From positions 1-31,831 of the IMG/VR virus record IMGVR_UViG_3300046787_000103: 31,831 bases of DNA; one strand, given 5' to 3'. The notes under the pieces are model-generated. The model was not told the origin of the DNA, did no database searches, and saw nothing but the letters and a program-made list of their open reading frames with translations. The number at the start of each line of letters is the position of its first letter. Within the stretch, counting starts at the first letter, position 1. The DNA is from a virus. Shown here in pieces: positions 1 through 12,900 of the stretch. Both the position numbers and the translations under genes were made by a program.

Positions 1-221
1 GTGTCGTACCACAACTGTCCTTTAATTGGTTTAGTTGGACGATCCGCAAATGCGCTGGCAAAATTTTCAAGTAAATGTAAAAAGTTCTCTCCAATTGACT
101 GCGAGTATCCAGGATAATTCTTTCCGACAAATGTTAAATCTGTAACTTGATTCAATGTCTGGTCTTCAATGGTAATACTACCTTCATTTGGTTGGTCAAA
201 GTGATCAATTTGATATGACAT
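1..221 (-). CDS. Virion structural protein with LWYDT motif (partial, C-terminus outside window)
   Basis: The N-terminal 73 codons of a minus-strand gene run off the left edge. The ATG is at 219-221 and overlaps the TAA of the preceding gene by one base (TAATG), which suggests translational coupling. The visible part reads MSYQIDHFDQPNEG, then a stretch with NYPGYSQSIGENFLHLLENF and ends PIKGQLWYDT. An ENF...P..GQLWYDT pattern is familiar from structural or tail-fibre-associated proteins of marine T4-like phages, where LWYDT units repeat along the protein. Position at the end of the baseplate operon fits a short-fibre or baseplate-periphery role. That role is inference; the family resemblance is from memory and only one motif copy is visible. 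Confidence 0.75.
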   Translation of the reverse strand, partial: MSYQIDHFDQPNEGSITIEDQTLNQVTDLTFVGKNYPGYSQSIGENFLHLLENFASAFADRPTKPIKGQLWYD

Positions 222-832
222 TATGCTACCTCACTTAGACCTGTTAGACTTTGAATACGCACTGTATAGTCCACTTGGATTAATCTGTTTAATGATTTCT
301 GTACTGGGTGGAATATAACATGAGTTAGCAATCGACTTGCGCCAGTAGAACTGTAAGATTTTAATCCTAATTCGTCAAAGATGTATGTTCCGTCTGTATT
401 CGTTGAGTTGTCAAATGCCTCTTGGTTGCTAGGCTCGCCGTAGTCTAGCAAGCAGGTGATAAAAACATCAGTGTAGTTAGTACCAGTAACGTGTCTTGTT
501 TCTATTTTGTTTCTAATAGGATCAAGGTTTACACTTGCTCTGTCATCAACTACCTTAGTGTATGTTTCGTTATACAAACTTGCATTTGTACCTGTACTGT
601 TAGGAGTAAGATACGTAATAATGCCGGTTGGATCAATTGTAGTTCCGCCGTTGCCGAACGCCATTTCGTAAATGAAGCCTTGGCCGGCGTTGGCAATACT
701 TTCAGCTAACGAAATACTCATGTTTTCGTAGTGGATAGCATTGCGCTTATTAATAAACACTTCTCCAGTTTCTGGATTGTGTATCTTAATGTGTCCTTCA
801 ATGTGGATTCCTGATAAGTCTTTACCTTGCAT
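221..832 (-). CDS. Virion structural protein, marine T4-like type (203 aa)
   Basis: Complete 203-residue ORF. The ATG is preceded by a purine-rich AGAGAG about seven bases upstream and a TAAATAC late-type element at 849-855. The N-terminal third contains GEVFINKRNAIHYENMS followed by a Gly-rich MAFGNGGT segment, then a beta-rich remainder with no catalytic motif, signal peptide or membrane segment. The GE...NAIHxENMS...FGNG arrangement recurs, as I recall it, in short structural proteins of marine myoviruses, but I cannot assign a T4 gene number. It sits between the giant gp7-position protein and the LWYDT protein, so a baseplate or fibre-attachment role is likely by context. It is separated from the upstream giant gene by a hairpin and may form its own transcript with the downstream partial gene. 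Confidence 0.85.
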   Translation of the reverse strand: MQGKDLSGIHIEGHIKIHNPETGEVFINKRNAIHYENMSISLAESIANAGQGFIYEMAFGNGGTTIDPTGIITYLTPNSTGTNASLYNETYTKVVDDRASVNLDPIRNKIETRHVTGTNYTDVFITCLLDYGEPSNQEAFDNSTNTDGTYIFDELGLKSYSSTGASRLLTHVIFHPVQKSLNRLIQVDYTVRIQSLTGLSEVA

Positions 833-848
833 ATTTGCTCTCTTTGAT

Positions 849-855
849 GTATTTA
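849..855 (-). promoter_or_regulatory. Late-promoter-like TAAATAC element for the 203-aa gene
   Basis: On the minus strand TAAATAC ends 16 bases before the ATG at 832. It matches the core of the T4 late promoter (TATAAATA), which is recognised by the gp55 sigma factor. The gap between it and the start codon holds a purine-rich possible ribosome site. Activity is inferred from the match, the intergenic position and recurrence of the same core before other genes in the window. Confidence 0.5.
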
Positions 856-888
856 CCTAATATTATTAAGTGCGTATATTATAAAATA

Positions 889-918
889 GATACTAGAATT
901 CCGTAAAACTCTAGTATC
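889..918 (-). terminator. Probable intrinsic terminator after the giant baseplate gene
   Basis: Perfect 9-bp inverted repeat: GATACTAGA at 889-897 and TCTAGTATC at 910-918, with a 12-base loop. Read on the minus strand, it lies about 50 bases after the stop codon of the giant gene and is followed by a T-rich tract (TATTTTAT). The stem is AT-rich, so termination may be partial. On the plus strand there is no matching gene end, so the minus direction is favoured. Confidence 0.5.
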
Positions 919-969
919 ATTTTCTAAAATTAGTGCTACACACTATCAGTATCTAGGACATAATGATAT

Positions 970-3900
970 TTATCTACCAAATACTGTCTGTGTATTTTTG
1001 ATAAAATTCGCTATGTCATTGTTAGAATTTGTTAAATCCATTCCTGGATCTTCCCAACCTCTGCCAATTTTCTTAACAACTACAACCTTACTATTCTCTA
1101 ATGCAGGAGTAGTTAATGTAATGCGGCCAACTGGAACTTCCGTTGTACCGTAGTTAGTACCGTCTGTTTCAAACTCAGCTGGCATATCACTATCGCCTTC
1201 TGGGCTATACGGATATCCGTTAGTCTCGTCGAACAATTGATAGTCAACCTTTTTCAATCGGTAGCCGCCGACAAATATGTCAACAGTGTCGCTATGATGT
1301 TGGCTAGATAACGGATCGTATACTTTCGGTACGTAGTTTAGATTAATGTCAGTATCTACACCATTACTTACTGTAGTTTCAACAATATGTCTGTCGGCAT
1401 ACGGAATTGTTTCAGTCGGACCAATATCTAATACTGTTGACGAAACACTGTGTTGAACAGGTGCGCCTGTGCCTAGTGTAGCTCTACGTAATTGTCCTAA
1501 TACATTGCCATTTTTAGAGAAGTACTCAATACGCTCTCCGTTGATTTCAATTACACCTGGTAAGTTCAAAGAAGGATTTGGCTGGCTTAGTACTGTGCCG
1601 TCGACTACAACAATTTCTGCGTCACGCTGACCTAGCACTTGAGCTAGAACAGTTGACTTATCCTTAGAAATTCTCTTGTAATGCATACGGTTCAACATGT
1701 CTTTAAACTGCATAAATCCGTAGCTAGTATGGACTGCATTGTCTCCGAATACAATAACATCAAGTACATCTGACGTGTCTAGAGGGGCCGATAATTTCAC
1801 TGTTACTAGATCAGAGTCTAAGTAATAGTCCACGCTATGTGTTAACATAACGTTATTTTTAATAACCCACACATAGTCATTAACTACTACCGATTTAGAT
1901 AGCGTAATGCTGCCGCCAAGCAACTGTTCGTATCTGTAATAATCATACGTACCTGGAACTAACGAACCAGTTAGATTAGTAAATTCAGATGTACGTTCAA
2001 TTTCTGCAACATCATGATTATAGAAAGATGTTACTTCAATATCAGTAACTGGCACTGTGGCAAACGTAATTTGATCTCCATCAATTGTATATTCTGCATC
2101 ACTAAAATTCACAACCGATAACAATGCGCCTTCAACATATGCTAGTGTTCTAAGTTCTATAGATACCACGGTCATATTAAACACATAATCAGATCCGTAA
2201 GTTAATTCAACTCCATCAAGATATACCTTGAAGTTAGTTGGATCAATTTGGTAAGGTTCTGCTTTATACCTTAACAATGAATAATCTAATATATCATCAG
2301 CTAAGGTAAAATACTCTGTGTTCGATGGACGTAGTACTTGGCCGTCTTGTATTACTAGTACGTTGTTTGCAACAGGCTGAGCATTACCTAGCACGTTAGT
2401 TAAGGTATATGTATCTGTAACACCGTCAACTTCAATAATCTCAGACTTAATAATTGAAGCTGATTGATTCTCGTCAACTGTAATCATATAAGTGATTAAT
2501 GCATCTAGTGGTTGAGGTACTGCAAATCGAATACCAACTTTACCTGGATACTCGTACGCTTCTGTTGTTCTAAACAACTCGTAGTTTACAGCCAGTCCGT
2601 CTACTAGTACTACTGATCCTAAGTTATCAACCCACGTTGCGTTAGTAATATACTCTAATGTACTTGCATCGGATACAAAGAAGTTTGTATCGATTAATGC
2701 TTGACTTGCAACACCAAAACTTATTATGCTAATAATTGACTTGTTAGCAGGGATATCTGTTAGTGTTACTGTCTTGTCTCTCCAATTAACAGTATAGTCT
2801 GTACCTTGCTTTAAAATAACTTCATTAGTCTTAACGAAGATAGCTGCAAAATTGCTAGGTATTTGTCCTAAGCTGAACTCATCAGTTACACCGTCACCAA
2901 TATAATTCTTAAACATAATTTTTGCAGAACCTGATGTAGGTAGTTGATACACTTTGATAGCAACTGCATCTGAGATATGTCCCGGCACAATTTCTTCAGG
3001 AGCAGCACTAGTCATAGGTGTTACAAACCCGTCACCGTCTAAAATAATATCATCTGGTGCAATGCCTGTAGCTGATGTTAATGCTGATCCTGTGAATGCT
3101 CCCCCGCTTAACTGAGTATCGTACTCGTTAGCTAGTGGAGTAAAACTTCCGTCGCTATTACTCTTGCGGAAAATTACCTTATCGTTCTCATCAATAGTTA
3201 AATTGGTGCTAGGCAATGTAAACACTTGTGTAACACCGTCGCCGATTATAGGAGTCATTACAGCAAATGGCTTGCCGGGCATTGGATAAGAAACAAAATC
3301 AGGGTCGTCAATTCGTTGACCTTCTACATAAACGTTAATTTCTTCTCCGACAGCAGGTGCATAATCTAAATCATACACATACTGACTAGCTGCTGCTGAG
3401 AAAATTCTATCATCAAACGCAGCATCAAATGCGTCCCATGATTCAGAGAACCACGGAAGACTATCCCATCCTCCGCTTACATTAAACCCTAAACCAGTAA
3501 CACTTGTTCCGCCGTAGTCAATACCAGTCATTAACTGTGCCAAGTCTTTTCCAAATTGTCCGCTTTCTGGATTATAATAGAAGTTGATCCTATCAGCAGC
3601 AGACAAGTGGTTGAAGTTCTTTGTGTATGTTACTACAACAGATGACCCAGAGGCTGGGGCAGTGTCAAAGGTTATTAGTCCGTAGTAACTAGTAAATCCT
3701 TTTGTTGTTGAGGTCTTAGTAGTTAATGTATACTCATTCTTAAGTACATCTAACCCGTCCACTGTTATAGAGCTTGTCCCAATTGTTGCATCTGGACTAA
3801 ACTTTAATGTGAACTGCAATCTAGACCCGGTACCTAAGAACGTTTCAGTTGATGTATGCTCAGTAACATAATAGCTTCTAGTAATACGATCAAACTTGAT

Positions 3901-6900
3901 ACTAATCTTATTTGCTCTAACAACTTCGCTTTCAATAACAACCGATGCACGAGCAGCTACTCCGTCTACACTTAGGCCACCGTCTAATACAATTGTTGGG
4001 GCTTTTAAATAACCTGTGCCTGGATTTAATAATTGTATTCTATTAACTTTTCCGTTAACAATATATGCCTTTGCTGTTGCGCCGGTTCCGAAACCGCCTT
4101 CAATTCTAACAACTGGGTTGGCAATATATCCGGACCCACCGTCAATTAAATTAATACTTTGTACTGTAAATCCAACATGATCATACCAGTGCTTCCAAGG
4201 ATAGTTAGTAATCTCAGTAGATGATGATTCGATATCTCCTAGTTCATTTACTGTTACGCTAATAGGCGTAACTTCAAATTTAGAATTAATCGTTGGTATT
4301 AAATCAAAGTCTGTTACAGAACTTTGTGAGTTGTCCATCCCAGTGTATGAGCTAATGTACTCACGCACTTGTGTTTTGTATGGTTTAACTTCGTTAATGT
4401 AATCTTCAAAGTTAGCCAAGTTATCGCTGTTATAGTTTATCTTCTGCTTCAAAGATCCAACATTATGAGTTGCTTTTACAAAACTAGTCTTGAACGCCCA
4501 GTCAATGAACGTTTGCTCGTGAAGTGCGTAGCGCAAACTTGCAAAGAATAATTTTAAGTACTCAACTCTAAATTCGTCAATTAAAATTTTATTTTTAATT
4601 GTGTTAATAATAATGTTTAATTCAGTAGATGCTAGATCATCATATAATGTAGAGTCAAACAATATGCTGTCATACCCAATAGTTTCATAATTATACAACG
4701 TACTAGAGAACTGGATTGTTCCATTTTCTCGTCCTACTACTTTATAATTTTGAGTATAGTCAATTGTTACTAGGTTGTTATATTTCTCTAATAGCACCCA
4801 GCCGCCTGACCCTATGTTCTTAACTTTTACTATCTGGCCGATTGTTGAATCTAATAAGGCAAGCTGGTATGTGTTATCAACTAAATGATCAATTTTTGTA
4901 AATTGTGTATATCCTGTTGCATACCAGTTGACGTAATTCCAGTACTTGGTGACATCGTAACCTTGTCCTTTTGCCCTGTCCCATAGCAATGTATCTTTAT
5001 TCCATTGATAAGTGCTCCACTTATCAAATGTGTTAGAATCGCTAAGAACTAGCACAGTAAATGGTCTTACTGTGAATGTAGTGCTGTCTTGATATCCTTC
5101 ACCAGTGCTAATAACATTTACACCTGTTACTTGTCCAAGCTCATTAATAACTGTTTTTACAACAGCTCCTTTGCCTGTAGTAGATATTGTAACATACGGT
5201 GCGTTAACGTATCCGCGGCCTGGATTGATAATGTCAACGCCGGTAATTCTGCCATCAGTAATAACTGGTGTTAGAACTGCTTGAACTAATGTTGCAACAC
5301 CTACGAAACGCAGTTCAGCATTCGTATCGATCGTAGTATCCCATACTCCTGACAACGCAGTTGGTGCTTCATTAAATGTTTGAAGGTCACTTAAATCATA
5401 ATCGTCAACAATTAAGTTAACTGCTAATACAGAGTTAACACGCTCAATGTATTGCTTCAACGCTTCTACACGGTTGATAAACATACTCTGACGAGGTCTG
5501 AATTTAATACCGTAACGCTGTTTGAACGGGAGTTTAATGTCTGGCACCACACGGTCATTATTATCTTTGCCTATTAAACTATGAATCCACTTGTTCTCTA
5601 ACTCAGTTGGGATAATAGTGTTTGGGTGCTCACTGATAATTTTCCACTGGCTATGAGCATTGGCTTCAATGTGTGCTAAATCAACTGTCCAATATTGTAC
5701 GTTTAGATTAAAATTAGTGCCGCTGATTAAGTTAGTAGCATTTACTAAACTAAAAGAATTTTGACCAGTTAGTGCAAGACACTGGTATCCTTCAGATGTA
5801 GGATCTGATATTAATCTAGAAACATTATACGCAGACAGTTTTCTACCTGTAGCATTTGGAGCTATTGTAGGATTTTTAACCCAGTAGTAGTATGTATTCT
5901 GGAAGTTCTTAGCAACTGCATCGTACTTCTTTTTAATACTGTACGCAGTGTCGCCGTATCGAGATGTTCCACTAATACCTATTGAGTCTCCTCGATCAGT
6001 GCCGGACAAATTGTCCCATTCTGACGGCAAATATTTTGATTCTACCCATTCGTAAATATCTATGCTAGCAGTCTCGTACAATGTGTTCCATGTAGTTGAA
6101 CGATATACAATGCCGCCGGCGCGGTTATCTAAAAACTTTGCGCGAGTTAAGTCCCACCATAATGTACCTACCTGTTGTTTAGACCAGTTCATGCCGTCAT
6201 CGACATTAACTGAACTATTACCAACTGAATATGTTGCAGGATCAAAGTATGTCTTATAACTAATTTCTTGATCTGCTGGCCCAGGAATCTTACCTTGAGC
6301 GGCGTCAACTACATCAATATATGCCGCTAGCACATTTTTAGTTCTGTCGTATATGTATGCTTTTTTAATTTTATATACATCTGGACGAGATACTTCTCGG
6401 TAGTCAACTTCCCATGAAGTGGCACCCATTTCTCGTGCGTATGTGTATACATATCCTCCATCTGCATAAGTGTTTGGAGCGCCGACTACAATATAGTCAT
6501 CTGACATAGCTATCGACGACCCGTATAAATCAACAATGCTTGGAACTTCTAGAGCCGGTGTTTCTACTGTATCGGGTGCAACTGAGTTTAAACTTTCTCC
6601 AAATATAAATTTTGTGTTGTAACGATCGTATATATCAATTCTACCAGTGTCAATTTGCTTGTCAACAATACGTAATGTGTTGTTGTCAAATGTAGTGACA
6701 CCACCGTCATTAAATGTTGTTTCTTGTTCAATGTCGCCGCTTGCAGAAAATATAACTAACGAAGCATCGTCATTCATAAAATTAACAGTATATCCGAATT
6801 TTTCAGCAGCTTCGTGTTTATTGCTAACAATTGTCTGGTGCAGGTCAACAGTTGAATCTATAGAGAATACAAATACTGTACCTGTGTCAGTATACGAAGC

Positions 6901-9900
6901 ATCATTAAACGGTGCGCCAACTGCAAGATAGTTTCCAGGTTTAGATATTGCAACAGATTCGCCAAAATTGCTTCTATTCGTTAACCCGGATACTGATGAA
7001 GTATCTAGTGTACTTACAAGTGTGTATGTTCCGCTTGTTCGGCGATATACATACACTGCACCTGGATAAGTATCTTCAAGATCATTAGTTTCAATAGGTG
7101 CAGAAATTGCTAAAATATCGCCTGCGGCTGACATTGCAATATCATATCCAAATATTTTATTAGACTCAGGAGCAGTAATAGTTCCGTAAACTGTCCATGC
7201 ATTGCTAGTGTATTCAAAAACATGAACGATGCCGGTGCTATCAGTATACCCAGGAGATGCAACTGTTAAGAAATATTGCGAACCTGTGTTGGCAAATTCT
7301 ATAGTAGAACCAAACAGTTGGTCTGACAATTCAATCGGACTTACTAGCAATTGAAAGAAATTATAACTAGTTTCATTTGCTTTCTGATATAGGGCAACAT
7401 AACCTTGATTTGTTAAATTACTGTTATCAATATCAGATGCATTAGGTGCAGAGATTGCTATCCACATCCCGTCTGACGAAAACTTAATTTGTGCACCAAA
7501 ATTATCTGATGTGCCAATTAGTGTCTGACTAGGTGCAAGCTCAAAAGACGGTAACCAATTATTAGTAGAGACGCCTTTGGCATATACTGTAACTACAGTA
7601 CTACTATTAGCCACTGCTACAAGTTGTCCGTTAGGAGATACAGCTACCTGTTTGCCAAAGTTTAGATTGTTCCCTAAATCAAAATTAGTTATAGACTGCT
7701 GATCGAAAACTTGATTATTAGTGTACACTGCATACAATCCGCTTCCGTCATTATCGGCCCAAACTCTTTCGTTGGTTTTTAATGTCGAAGGAATATGATC
7801 ATTTAACTCGTCAATGTTACTAATTCTACTTTCAATAAACTGATATAGTAATATTTGGTCTAAATCAGTAAATGGTGTTTGCCAGCCCGTAATTGTAGTA
7901 ATAATATTAATCTTACGACCAACAACTGATGTTACTACATAGAACCCTTTTATCGATTCTGAATTTTCGATACCGATTACATCGCCTGCTGCAATAGTAG
8001 GAATAGTATCGCAAGTAATAATTAATTTATTAGATGTGTATTCAACATTCTCAACAGTAATATTAGCTGTTGTAAAACGATATATGTTCCAATCTCTGCC
8101 TTCGAAGGCGCACCAAATATTGTCACCTTCAACAAGGTTTGAAATATCATGTGTTACAATATCTGTAATAGTATCAAGATTTAATGCTACATCTTCGTAC
8201 TTAACATACCCCGGAGTTCTTAAGTACTCAGAGCTATTTGAAGTAGGCCAGACATTATTATTATATCCTACAGGAGCAATATAAACATCAGCCGGTGTTT
8301 GTCTATATACAAAATCTACAAGAGATGTATCAATTGTTGAAACTAATTCAAAAGGTTGCGGATTTAATTTAAATAGGCTTTCGTCTAATTTAAATTCTAT
8401 TTCAGCAAACGAGTCGCTAGCACCATAGTTACCTACACGAACTGCCCACTCTTCGTTGAATGTTAGACTTTCTTGATCGTCTGCACTTAATACATCAAAC
8501 AACTTACTGAATACGTTTTGAGTACCTTTCTCGATGATCATGCCTTGGTAAAACTTGTACTGGCTCACATCGTCTTGAATAATGTTTTCAAGATACTGAC
8601 GTTTCTGATATCCAATTAAATGCTGGGCCATTTTTTGTTGGCCTGCGTCAAAGTTATCACTATCTAGGCTATAAAAATCTGTAAACTGATCTGCTTTGTA
8701 ATCCCAGTTAGGCAACATCTGAGAAGTAGGCTTCTCATCTAACTTAATCCAATTCTCAGTATTAAACGTTTCTGTACCAGGTAAGAACGAGTTTGCTGAA
8801 TAGTAAAATTCTTTGTATTTTACAGTGTCACCTAAATTATAATCAGTCCACGGTGCCCATGCAGTTATAACAGCTTGATCGTAAATAAAACCTGGGATGT
8901 TAAATCCGCCATTCCAATTTGTAGAAATATATCCAGATACCTTAATACGTTCTTGGCGGTAACCTGGTGCCTGGTCATATATTACGTCGTTAAACAGTGT
9001 AGTATTATCTAACAATAATACATGTTCTTTTTGTACTAAGTACAAGGTTGCGCCGTAGATGCCGTGGTTTGTATTTTCTGGTCGCAGTACAAATTGATTG
9101 TTTTCTCTGAATGAGTTTGTAAACTCGGCGGGCAGTTTCTGTCCGTCAACTCTGAAAATCTTATACTCAAAGAATTCGTCTCGAATATTATTAACTACTG
9201 AATCAGTACTTTGAAATACTAAATTATTTGCAGCAGGGCTTAGTGATATTACCGCACCTTCACTCCAATTCTGTGTAGACCAGAATAAAAATTCGTTTAT
9301 ACTAGTTTCCCAGTTATTGACGGTTTTTAAATCTGTGTTGAACTCATCAAACACAAACCCTTGTGCTTCTAAGTAGGCTGAATAGCCTTGCATAAAATCA
9401 ACTACTGACTGAATTGTTGAAAATTTTGTTCCGTAGTTAACTACTTGTTCGTTATTTGTATCCCATGCTTTACGCAACTCTGCAGAACGACCTCCGTTAA
9501 CTGGCAGCTCTGCTAGTTTAGCATAATTAGTTGCGTCAAACTTTTCACCGCTTTGATGAGATAATGTTACTCTATAATATAGTCCGTTGGCTTTAACTAA
9601 TTTTCCAACTGCATAATATTGATCTGGTTCCCATACAATGTAACTTTCTGAGATACCGCCTACATTGATAGTTCTCCCGGTTAATGTATAAGGATAGTAA
9701 GTGAAGTAAGGATGATCATTGTTGTATCCTCTTATTTCATATCCGTCTGCAAACTTGGTAATTACTACGCCGCTATATACTAACTTCTTTGTTGGCGAAG
9801 AAGTGTTTAAAATTATTTCATAGTTTTCTTCAGGCACAAAAACACCGCCTGAACTAGAGATGCTCTTACTATCTAGTAATAATCTAAATTTTTGTTTGCT

Positions 9901-12900
9901 AGTAAAACCGCCTAGTTTAGAACTTATTTTGTTAGTAATGTTTGCAAGATCCGACTCGTATTGTGTAACTAATAATGTTACATCGCTTGTAATATAATCA
10001 ATTATGTAATTGATCAAGCCTGAAGTGAATATCCTACTTGAGCTTAGTGCAGTTGATGGTATTACCATATCAGCTAATCTGATACGTAAGCCAGTTTCGG
10101 CGTACACTAATTGATTGTTCAAGTTACGTATAATTCTACTACGATCTAAACAAGTACCAAGCACAGTGTTGGGTTGCAATAATAGTGCTGTTTGAATCAC
10201 CGCGAATGCATAGTAAGAACTACGGCGCCATGCTGATTCAACTGGGCCAACATCACCAAAGGTGTAGTATCCTTCAGCAGTAGGTTTAATATATCCGTTA
10301 ACATGACCAGCATAGTAAGGAGAAATTAAATTGCCGTCTTCATCAACAGGTGCGCCATTTTCTAAAATAGATTTAGCAAACTTTTCTAGTGTCCTAATAG
10401 GCACGCCCGGTTGTCTAATTTGGCCGTTCTTAATATCATCCCATAAAATTAAGTTGTTACTTGTGTACGGAGCTGGTCCATATACTTCTTCCCACCACGA
10501 TGGTTTAATAGAATATCCTAAACACTCCCATGGGTGTGTATGTGGACGATCAGTGTCTAATGTCCAACGATATACACCTCTCCAGAATGCAGGAGAATCT
10601 GTGTTGTCTGGTAACGAGTTACCTCTATAGTTCCATGTAAATGAATTCAATCTGTCCCACAGGCTAGTGTCTTGCTGTGTATAGTCCTGTGCAATGTTAG
10701 TAGTCCATTGGTAGAAAAACTGACTCATTACTTGATCTATTTCATTCTTAGTGTATGCTGTAGGTCTACTATATCCTGCAATAAAATTGTAGATGTCAAA
10801 AATTTGCGGATCGTACTTAACTTTTACGTTGTTAAAAATACGCATTTCTAATTCTAAAATTAATGCATCTCTATAATCATCAAATGCCAACGTGATACTA
10901 CCGTCGTGTCCTTGGATTACCGTTGTAGGTTCAAGGTAAGTATTATCTACAAATATTTGTGGCTCAAAAAGAGGATACAAGCCTAACTTACTTGGGGAAG
11001 CTGGACAGAATGAACCGTCTGTGGTTCCGTACTCGTATGACTCTATAACATCCCCGTTTACTAAATCAACGAGAATCTCAAAGAATATATCTGTTCCAAA
11101 TACATAGTCTCTGCCGTGCAACAATTGATTTCCGTTTAAGTAGATATTAACTGCTTGGTTAGATAATGTATCTAAATTAAATGCAGTAGTTAACGGGTAT
11201 GTCTTAACTCTAGAGTCTAGTACAATATATTCATTGCGGACTGCTCCAGTGTATGCAAACATATCTGACAAGTAATACGGTTGTGTCTTAGTTTTATCTT
11301 TTGATAATTCTTGTAAAATATAATCAACGTGTTGTTTTGTATCAGTATCAATACCAGAATCGGCTGCTAAGGTAATAAATGCTCTTTTAAATTTTCCGTA
11401 GTCGTTTCTGGCCTTGTCTAATGCCTTGATCACATTTGCTGTTTGAGAACCTAAATGATATAAACTTAAATTCATTGGTCCGCTATGTTGTACAAATCGT
11501 GTGCCTAGTGGAGTAATATTTCCAATGTCACGCAAGTTGCTATAACCTGGATATACTCCGTCAAACGATGTTAAGTGTTCAACAATAATGTCAACGTGGT
11601 CGATAACTTCACCCAACGTGAATTGAGACAAGTTAGCATTTAACGGATTGTTTTGTAAGTTTAACGGAATCTCGTAATGACCGTTATTGTTTTTAGCTTG
11701 TGCTGAAAAACATTTTAATGTAACAACATCAGCCGTAGTCACATCTGCACTAAGCAACACTGACTTCCTTACAGTACCATCAACTATTGAGTATGTGTTT
11801 TTATTTTGTCTGCGACCGTTGACAAAAACATTAACAACTAAATCATCTAACTGATCTTTAAAATCATACATATCCAAAGGAAAGTTGTTAACTAAATTGC
11901 TTTCTTTAAAAATTCTAACAACTGGATTTGCATTAGTTAAGGTAGATGCTGTCCACCCGTTCTCATATGAGAATGTATCAATGCCGGATATAACTCGTAA
12001 GTACCCAACATCTGTAGATTTAGTAAGCACCGACGTTACTTGCTTATAAGCAAACGAATCACTTAGTATATTAAATTCAAAAACAATATCTCCAATATTG
12101 CTAATATTTTGATAGCTTAATGCAAACCCTAGTGCAGAATCTGCTGTACCGGTGCCTACTTTATAACTAAACAACTTAGTGCCAGTGAATGTAGATCCGT
12201 CGTATGTTGCATTATCGCCGTAGCTGTTACCATCGGCGTCAAAAATATCAAACAATGGTGCTTGATTAATTGTTTCTTTCTTTTGTCCTAGTTGCCATGT
12301 AGTACCATTGTACCAATACATAGAACCTTGATTAACTGCTCCTGTCTTAACTAAAACAGTTTCGTTTGTAATAGGAGTTGTGTCAACAGATTCAACTAAT
12401 GTAATCTGTCTGCGGTATCCGTTGAATGTTTCAAAAGCGTGTGTTCCAGCGCCAACACTTAGAATATCAACTAATGTGTTAAGTGTTTTGTCAGAGTATA
12501 ATTTAATAGACGTAGTACTAATAACAGATACAAAATAAATTTGCCTGTTAACTAATCCGTCAATGCTAGTATTTCCATTGTTCAAATATATAATCTGATT
12601 ACCCGTAGCTAAACCATGCGGTGTTGAAAAAGTTATTAGATCAGAAGTATCGTTAACTTCAGTGCTTGCTAATAATTCTAAACGACGACCTTGTTCAGTT
12701 ACTGAAACAAAATTAACATCAAATATTTTTCCGTTTACGAATCTGTCAGTGTCTGCGGTAAACAACACACGCATGCCATCAGCTAGGTCAACACCGTCGA
12801 CGTTATAACCGAGACTTCCTTCGATTGTTGAAAACACATCTGTTGTAAATGTGTCAATAACATCGACGTTTTTCTTTGACAAATGTCCAAAGTTAAATAA

